Shown here: positions 40,967 through 45,239 of the stretch, piece by piece
How the letters are laid out: every line of letters starts with the position of its first letter
Position numbering within the stretch: the first letter of the stretch is position 1
NCBI GenBank assembly: GCA_016184125.1
Contig: JACPDG010000074.1
Coordinates: forward strand, 1-45,239
DNA length: 45,239 nt
Source of the DNA: Candidatus Rokuibacteriota bacterium
GTDB lineage: Bacteria; Methylomirabilota; Methylomirabilia; Rokubacteriales; CSP1-6
Direction of reading: 5' to 3'
Position numbers and translations under genes: made by a program
Notes under the pieces: generated by a model
Database searches by the model: none
Seen by the model: the letters and a program-made list of their open reading frames with translations, nothing else
Told to the model about the DNA's origin: nothing

Positions 40967-41445
40967 CCGCTCGCCCGCGGAGCGGCCGGCGCTCCGCGAC
41001 CACGGCGGAGCGCGTCCGCGTGCTCGTCAAGCGACTCGACGACGGTCTTCCGCGCCCCGCGTACGCACGTGCCGGCGACGCCGGGCTCGATCTCCGGGCC
41101 GTGCGAGACGTGACGATCGACGCCGGCGGCAGAACCACCGTCGGCACCGGCCTCGCGGTCGCGATCCCGGCGGGCTTCGCCGGCTTCGTGCTGCCGCGAT
41201 CGGGGCTCGCGCGCGACCACGGCGTGAGCGTGCTCAACACCCCCGGCCTGATCGACGCCGGGTATCGCGGCGAGGTCCAGGTCATCCTCGTGAATCACGA
41301 CCCGGTGCAGAGCGTGACGCTCGCGCGCGGCGAGCGGATCGCGCAGCTCGTGATCCAGCGTGTCGCGCATGCGGAGCTCGTGACGGTCGACGAGCTGCCG
41401 TCGAGCGAGCGGGGCCCGGGAGGTTTCGGCAGCACCGGCCGCTGA
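40963..41445 (+). CDS. dut: dUTP diphosphatase
   Basis: 160 residues. The five dUTPase motifs are readable: AGDAGLDLRA (motif 1), LPRSGLARDHGVSV (motif 2), NTPGLIDAGYRGEVQVILVNH (motif 3), RGERIAQLVIQ (motif 4) and the glycine-rich C-terminal arm ERGPGGFGSTGR (motif 5). It hydrolyses dUTP to dUMP as a homotrimer. The N-terminal 18 residues are an unconserved basic extension. ATG overlaps the previous stop by 4 bp. Confidence 0.95.
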   Translation: MTARPRSGRRSATTAERVRVLVKRLDDGLPRPAYARAGDAGLDLRAVRDVTIDAGGRTTVGTGLAVAIPAGFAGFVLPRSGLARDHGVSVLNTPGLIDAGYRGEVQVILVNHDPVQSVTLARGERIAQLVIQRVAHAELVTVDELPSSERGPGGFGSTGR

Positions 41446-41784
41446 AGCGACGCATCGAGGCCCCGACAGGGCGCCCACCTCGGTGGAGGACGCGCGGTGG
41501 CAGCAATGACCACGCTCGCGCCGCCCGGTGCGCGACGTCCGCTCTGCACCGAGGCGCGGGCCTTCGTGCGTCCGCCTCGTGTGCCGTGCCCGGAACCCCG
41601 ACGGCCGACGCGAGCGGCAGGACGGGTGGAGTGATCCGGGAAAAAGACGCGACGGCGCCCCGGCGCGCGGCGGGCCGCGCGCCGAGTCGTCTGGCTGTGC
41701 ATGGCCGTTCTCCTTGCGCGAAGCGTTCTTGCAGCCAGCCCAGCAACGCCGCTGCCAGCGAGAACGGATCGCGCTCCGTCGAAG
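41446..41784. other. region with no recognised gene
   Basis: Several open frames cross this stretch on both strands, the longest on minus containing DPFSLAAALLGWLQERF, preceded by normal-looking codons but continuing as Arg/Ala-rich low-complexity sequence. An AAGGAG at about 41713 (minus) precedes an ATG with an unconvincing basic product. I see no family match; it may be the remains of a gene. Confidence 0.3.
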
Positions 41785-41936
41785 CCGGGCCCGGGTTCAT
41801 CCCGGGCCCGGCGAACGTCGGGGGATCGGGAACCATGGCAGGCTCTCCCAACGCATCGTGTGCCAGAGCTGGGCCCGGGTTCATCCCGGGCCCGGCGAAC
41901 GTCGGGGGGTATGGGGGGCCATCTCGGGGCCCCCCA
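41785..41936 (+). repeat. GC-rich palindromic element, copy I (two units)
   Basis: Plus-oriented. Unit 1: hairpin 1 with 11-bp arms CCGGGCCCGGG/CCCGGGCCCGG and loop TTCAT (41785-41811), followed by GCGAACGTCGGGGG and then a non-repeat segment (about 41826-41869) in place of hairpin 2. Unit 2: same hairpin 1 core (41871-41893) and a complete hairpin 2 (41912-41936, loop ATCTCGG). The element ends 5 bases from the stop codon of the cytochrome gene at 41942. Confidence 0.88.
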
Positions 41937-41941
41937 TGACG

Positions 41942-42586
41942 TCAGTCGAGCGCGTGGCAGGCGACGCAGAGCGACTTCTTCGCGACGTCGTCGCCGGGCT
42001 GCGGCGGAGGCAGCGCGCGGGCGCTCTCGTACGTCATCGGACGCCGGAGATCGACGCCGGGCACCGGCTTCGCGCCCTGCGGGAGCTTGATGTGGAACTT
42101 CCACGGCGAGCTCGCGTCGTGGCAGGTGACACACCGGACCTGCCCGTCCGGCAGCGACAGCCCGCGGCGCTGAACCTCGCTCACCGGGCGAAGCGCGATC
42201 GTGCCGCTCCCACGGCTCCACCGCGCGTAGTCGAACTCGGTCGGATGGCCGTGGTCTGCTTGCCGTCCGTGGCACAGACGGCAATCGTTCGAGGTCGCGG
42301 CGACCGAGCCGGGCTGGAGCATCCCGCACATCATGTTCGCGTTCGCCAGCATGTTGCCACCCGGCCCGCCGGTCGGCGAGGCCGCAGCGAGCGGTGACAC
42401 GGACACGGGCGAGGCGTTCGCCGGCGACGCATTCACGGGCGTGGCGTCCGCAGCTCCGACCGAGGGCGGCAGAGCGCGCCGACTGTCCGTTTGCGCGAAC
42501 GTGAGTGCCACCGTCGAGCAGACCAGCCCGGTCACGACGATGGCCTGGGTAACGAGAGAGCGTGGGTGGATCGATCGGCCTATCAC
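41942..42586 (-). CDS. exported triheme c-type cytochrome
   Basis: 214 residues. N-terminal signal/anchor helix (LVTQAIVVTGLVCSTVALTFA), a low-complexity Ala/Ser/Pro linker, then three CxxCH heme sites: CRLCH (102-106), CVTCH (152-156) and CVACH (207-211). Extra His and Met residues (MMCGM, HGHPTEF, WKFHIKL) may be distal ligands. The length and spacing fit a small periplasmic multiheme carrier; there are no other respiratory genes nearby. GTG start lies 9 bases downstream of a good promoter, so the mRNA may be nearly leaderless. The 3' end abuts palindromic element I. Confidence 0.85.
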   Translation of the reverse strand: MIGRSIHPRSLVTQAIVVTGLVCSTVALTFAQTDSRRALPPSVGAADATPVNASPANASPVSVSPLAAASPTGGPGGNMLANANMMCGMLQPGSVAATSNDCRLCHGRQADHGHPTEFDYARWSRGSGTIALRPVSEVQRRGLSLPDGQVRCVTCHDASSPWKFHIKLPQGAKPVPGVDLRRPMTYESARALPPPQPGDDVAKKSLCVACHALD

Positions 42587-42594
42587 GACCCGAA

Positions 42595-42623
42595 ACGGTA
42601 CGCTGCCATGGCGAGTGAGTCAA
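42595..42623 (-). promoter_or_regulatory. putative promoter of the cytochrome gene
   Basis: Minus strand: TTGACT (42623-42618), 17-bp spacer, TACCGT (42600-42595). An A/T stretch lies directly upstream of the -35. Predicted transcription start is within a few bases of the GTG at 42586. The -35 is good and the -10 poor. Confidence 0.35.
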
Positions 42624-42943
42624 AAAAATCTACCTATTGTACTGGCGCGTACGGGCTAGGCTCGGGTCAGGCTCGGGTCAGACTGTCACGTTCCGTGGGG
42701 TGCTCTTGCACCAGCGCCTGGCTCCGTAGTCTCTGGACGCGCCCGCGCGGCGGTAGGACGACCCGGCGAACCCTGCCCTCCCCCCTTCATCGGCGGGATC
42801 AGCGCTAACCGCAGCCCGCTAAGCCCTCTCCCAGCGCCAGCCCGTTGCCCGATCTGGTACGGTTTCTTCACTCCGGCGTGTCATAAACGCCCCGGTCTGA
42901 ACCGTCGTGGCTGTAACTTTCTTGGAATCCATGGTTTTAGGCC

Positions 42944-42959
42944 TGGCACGCCCGATGCT
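42944..42959 (+). promoter_or_regulatory. sigma-54-type promoter
   Basis: TGGCACG-CCCG-ATGCT, i.e. GG, 10 bases, GC, close to the RpoN consensus TGGCACG-N4-TTGC. It lies about 50 bases upstream of the ATG at 43010. The 350 bases between it and the cytochrome gene contain only a short direct repeat (GGCTCGGGTCA twice at about 42659-42681) and no gene I can support. Confidence 0.4.
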
Positions 42960-43009
42960 TTCATTTCGCGAAACGGGCATTGCGCCGACGACGCCGGGAG
43001 GCGCTTAAT

Positions 43010-43333
43010 ATGCGGACCATGGGTGCAACGGTTCTCGATGTCGCGGCTGCGTACCGGGATCGCATCACCGGTCTCCCGCTCACCGGCGCCTTCATGCTCT
43101 ACGACCGGCCACGCAACACGATCGTGTTCATCACGTTTTTCGAGTCTGTCGACGAAAAGGCCGAAAGCGAGCTGGCGAGCGTCGAGGCGTCCATGGTCGA
43201 TGCGTTCGGTGAGTTCTTCCTGGACTTCCGCACGATCCACCTGATGGGTCGCGATCTAGCGAAATTCATTCCGGCCGGCGCCATCCCCCTCCTGCCGGCG
43301 CCAGGGCCCGCGTTCCATCGCGCTTCTCGTTAG
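43010..43333 (+). CDS. small protein of unknown function
   Basis: 107 residues from ATG 43010; ATG 43019 is also possible. Sequence looks genuinely coding: TVLDVAAAYRDRITG, IVFITFFESVDEKAESELASVEASMVDAFGEFFLDFRTIHLMGRDLAKFIPAG. I do not recognise the family. It is less GC-rich than most of the window. The next gene, HEPN-like, overlaps or follows without a clear start, and the pair may form a two-gene unit under the sigma-54-like promoter. Confidence 0.6.
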   Translation: MRTMGATVLDVAAAYRDRITGLPLTGAFMLYDRPRNTIVFITFFESVDEKAESELASVEASMVDAFGEFFLDFRTIHLMGRDLAKFIPAGAIPLLPAPGPAFHRASR

Positions 43334-43418
43334 CAGCGACGATCATCTCGCGTCGGCGCGTCGGTTCGAAGCTCTCGTTCCCCTGATCCCGGCGGCGTAT
43401 TCAGAGTGGAAGGTCATC

Positions 43419-43679
43419 GTGTTGTTCTACAGCGCGCTCCATTACGTGGAGGCCTTTCTGGTCACGAAGTCGACGGCCTACCGTGATCACCTACTCCGAG
43501 CGCCAGAGATGCGCCGCCACCCGGAAACCCGGGCGATCTTCACGCAGTACGAAACGCTGAAGAAGGCCGCCCATGAAGCACGATACGAAGGGACGCCTTT
43601 TCAGCCGAGCGATGTCGGCCGCTTCGAGGGCTGTCATAACATCGTCCGGGACGCGATGGTAAGGGCCGTCGCCAACTAA
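43419..43679 (+). CDS. HEPN-like small protein, N-terminus unresolved
   Basis: 86 residues from GTG 43419: FYSALHYVEAFLVTKSTAYRDHLLRAPEMRRHPETRAIFTQYETLKKAAHEARYEG, the helical HEPN-type pattern (F-Y-x-A-L-H-Y-x-x-A-x-L). Family members usually have another 30-40 residues upstream, and those are visible in frame (DDHLASARRFEALVPLIPAAYSEWKVIV, from about 43326), but no ATG/GTG/TTG precedes them in that frame. A frameshift, an unusual start, or translation coupled to the preceding gene (stop at 43333) must be assumed. HEPN proteins are often RNases or partners of nucleotidyltransferase antitoxins. Confidence 0.6.
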   Translation: MLFYSALHYVEAFLVTKSTAYRDHLLRAPEMRRHPETRAIFTQYETLKKAAHEARYEGTPFQPSDVGRFEGCHNIVRDAMVRAVAN

Positions 43680-43766
43680 GTTAAGTACTCTGGCTCGCAA
43701 TTACGGTGACGTATCGGTCGGTCATGGATCAGGCTGCGGCCAAGCGGTCCTTGGCCGCGAGCTTCG

Positions 43767-44285
43767 TCAGGAGCGCCGCGAGATCCTGGCGGGTGAAGGT
43801 CCGCTGAAATGGGGTCGCCGCCCGTTCGTAGCTACACGGATGACCTGGTCCATCCTCTCGAAGTCGCGATCGTGGCTTGCCACTACCAAGCGCTCGGCCG
43901 TCGCAGTTGCACCGACAAGAAGGTCGGCGACGTGGCCGCACTCTTCAACCAACCGCCCGAGGTTGCGAAACGTCTCGGAGGCGTCCCGCGGGTTCACCGG
44001 GAACGTCTTGATGCTGTTTTCGCCAAGCCACGCCGCTCGCCTCGTCCGTTCCCCCTCCGAGATGCCGCACAGAAATTCGTAGAGGTTCACGACCGTCGTG
44101 TATCGCCGACCCGGCGTGACGCGGAGCAGCCGTGGGTCCGGCGCACCGTGGCGCGGCGGCTTCAACTTCACAACCGTGCCATCATCCAGAAGATACTCGT
44201 CCCAATGTTCTCGGACGTTCTGGAAGCCGATCTCCGTTCCATCGTACTCCTGGCCATCCGGTCCCTTGATCCTTCTGTCTGCCAT
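43767..44285 (-). pseudogene. chimeric fragment: small charged protein N-terminus joined to PIN-domain C-terminus
   Basis: 172 residues in one frame. Residues 1 to about 43 (RRIKGPDGQEYDGTEIGFQ..EHWDEYLLDDGTVVKLK) match a widespread small beta protein of 70-80 residues. The rest (RRYTTVVNLYEFLCGISEGERTRRAAW .. RNLGRLVEECG..ADLLVGATATAERLVVASHDRDFERMDQVIRV) is the C-terminal two thirds of a VapC-type PIN toxin, lacking the N-terminal Asp-containing strand. Thus the nuclease site is incomplete. The last 20 residues are again unrelated; another frame there reads TFTRQDLAALLTKLAAKDRLAAA. Looks like a deletion product. Confidence 0.65.
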
Positions 44286-44388
44286 GTGGGGGAAGCGATT
44301 CTAGCCCAACTCTGAGTATCGTAGGGGCACTGACGGACCTGACTTAACAGGTACGGCCGCCCGTCAGGTTGTGGCCGCATGCACCCCT

Positions 44389-44628
44389 TCATGTCGTGTT
44401 CTTCGCTGCCGAACCCGCCGGGGTCGTGGTCTCGATCGCCTGGTCGAGCACCACGAGATCGATGCCGAGGCCCTCGAGCTCGCCCGCGAGCGTCACCAGG
44501 TGCCGCGTCGACCGCGCGAGGCGATCGAGCTTCGTGACGGCCACGACATCGACCCGGCGCGCCCGGACGGCGGCCATCATCGCGTCGAGCGCCGGCCGGC
44601 GGTCCTTCGCCCCACTGATTCCGTCCAT
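44389..44628 (-). pseudogene. serine recombinase/resolvase fragment
   Basis: 79 residues: DGISGAKDRRPALDAMMAAVRARRVDVVAVTKLDRLARSTRHLVTLAGELEGLGIDLVVLDQAIETTTPAG, then an unrelated SAAKNTT end. This is the second half of a resolvase catalytic domain (L-D-R-L-A-R-S/D motif and T-T-P-A/x-G). The N-terminal Ser nucleophile strand and the DNA-binding domain are missing, so it is a dead remnant of a mobile element. Inverted IS-end-like repeats lie 50 bp upstream (44681-44821). Confidence 0.8.
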
Positions 44629-44680
44629 TTCCGTGTCTCACCTTAGGGGTTCACTCCACAACGCCACCGCGACGCCCGAC

Positions 44681-44821
44681 CTTCCCGATCCGGTGACATG
44701 CGGTGACAAGCCGCATGAATACTGGCGATTCCATCGTTTCTCAGTTCACGCAACGATCCGATGACAGCGTCGGGACCCGCATGAATACTGGCTCGTCACC
44801 GCTGTCACCGGATCGGGGAAG
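44681..44821. mobile_element. paired inverted repeats, remnant of insertion-sequence ends or a MITE
   Basis: CTTCCCGATCCGGTGACA (44681-44698) recurs inverted at 44803-44821 with one extra G. Each side has a second CGGTGAC copy (44701-44708; 44795-44801), and CCGCATGAATACTGGC occurs on both sides in direct orientation (44711-44726, 44777-44792). Multiple transposase-type binding sites and the neighbouring resolvase fragment suggest IS-derived ends. No transposase gene is present. Confidence 0.6.
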
Positions 44822-45079
44822 GGGGCCGTCCGCGCCGACGCCCTTCGCGTCGGACGCTGAGCGCGTTGCATTCTGCACGCGTGATGCAGATCGCCACGCG
44901 CACCGCCCGGGGTGCGCGGACCATCGTCGCCACGATCGCCCTCGGATTCGTCAATCGCTGCGTGATGTTCCAGCTCGCGCCAGGCCGGCGCTGACGTCTG
45001 GCAGCGTCCTTGCCCTTCCTGCGCGCGCCCGCGCTGGCGCGGCGAGCAGCGGCCCGAACGACGCAGAGGAGGGGCAGCC

Positions 45080-45239
45080 ATGAAGAACGGAACGTGCCTC
45101 GCACCGGTGGCGCTCACCACCATCGAGCCCGTTCGCAACCCGAGCGGCAGCGTGCTGTGGAAGCGCGTGCCCGGCTTCATGCCGTGGCTCGGGCACTACG
45201 CGCCCGGTCTGACGAACCGGGAGCTCAGGCTCGCGATCC
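45080..45239 (+). CDS. unknown protein, truncated by the window end
   Basis: 53 codons, open to the end: MKNGTCLAPVALTTIEP, then SVLWKRVPGFMPWLGHYAPGLTNREL. The ATG has a strong AGGAGGGG site 6 bases upstream, which argues for a real gene. I recognise no family. The 250 bases upstream hold no gene I can support; a 37-codon frame at 44881-44994 is open but unsupported. Confidence 0.55.
   Translation, partial: MKNGTCLAPVALTTIEPVRNPSGSVLWKRVPGFMPWLGHYAPGLTNRELRLAI

Noticed and set aside
41282..41884. 200-codon minus frame after dUTPase containing GWLQERF
   Set aside because: Overlaps dUTPase and the repeat; mostly Arg/Ala low-complexity; no family recognised.
61..41936. The repeated elements as a CRISPR array
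   Set aside because: Copies are dispersed over 42 kb, self-palindromic, variable, and without regularly sized spacers or cas genes.
44881..44994. 37-codon + frame (MMQIATRTARGART..)
   Set aside because: Plausible composition but no ribosome binding site or family; cannot be separated from chance.

Overview
This 45.2 kb window is very GC-rich (about 70% by eye), so almost every real gene has long antisense shadow frames. The gene set is a dipeptide-type ABC transporter with an amidase, a single-chain indolepyruvate:ferredoxin oxidoreductase, a crotonyl-CoA-reductase-like/crotonase fusion, DUF445, DUF2877, MbfA-like and DNRLRE proteins, and many small toxin-antitoxin (TA) genes. It fits a soil or groundwater bacterium of the Candidatus Rokubacteria/Methylomirabilota type. 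That placement is inference; there is no rRNA or marker gene here.

Layout. 1-1430: a minor prepilin and a cyclic-nucleotide-binding protein. 1438-6868 (-): substrate-binding protein, two permeases and an amidase, one transport operon. 7016-9881: DUF445, an adenine deaminase remnant, ArfB, and a FitAB/VapBC-like TA pair. 9932-20502 (almost all -): IorAB fusion, alpha/beta hydrolase, secreted nuclease, VanZ, NYN nuclease, reductase/crotonase fusion, metallo-beta-lactamase-fold lactonase-like protein. 20579-26504 (-): a candidate peptide-modification (RiPP-like) cluster. 26554-31224 (-): small secreted protein and a large DNRLRE/beta-propeller surface protein broken by one frameshift. 31518-41445 (mostly +): gamma-glutamyltransferase remnant, DUF2877, SRPBCC, M1 aminopeptidase, DUF423, Uma2, MbfA-like iron transporter, a protease-rhodanese-cNMP fusion, and dUTPase. 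41942-45239: triheme cytochrome, then a decayed region with a chimeric PIN protein, resolvase fragment and inverted repeats.

Two things stand out. First, nine loci carry a GC-rich palindromic element of about 90-135 bp per unit: a flanking box, hairpin 1 with a CCCGGG core whose outer arms co-vary between copies, a linker near TTCCGAGCG-GGGGGGTG, then hairpin 2 (TGGGGGGCC, 6-7 nt loop, GGCCCCCCA). Copies fill intergenic gaps to within a few bases of genes. Three lie inside reading frames: copy F is an in-frame insertion between the catalytic Ser and His boxes of an S26-type signal peptidase, copy G supplies the only canonical start codons of a radical SAM gene, and copy H lies in the N-terminal extension of a secreted protein. 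This resembles in principle the Rickettsia palindromic elements, but I recognise no described family.

Second, the 26504-20579 cluster contains a 52-residue precursor-like peptide with a Y-x-x-P-x-I motif, an HPr-kinase-like protein whose start overlaps the peptide stop (GTGA), a SPASM radical SAM enzyme, a PRMT-type methyltransferase, an S26-type protease, a PqqD-like recognition protein and a PF14907-type nucleotidyltransferase. A TA pair sits inside it. There is no lasso cyclase or ABC exporter in the window, so the product class is open.
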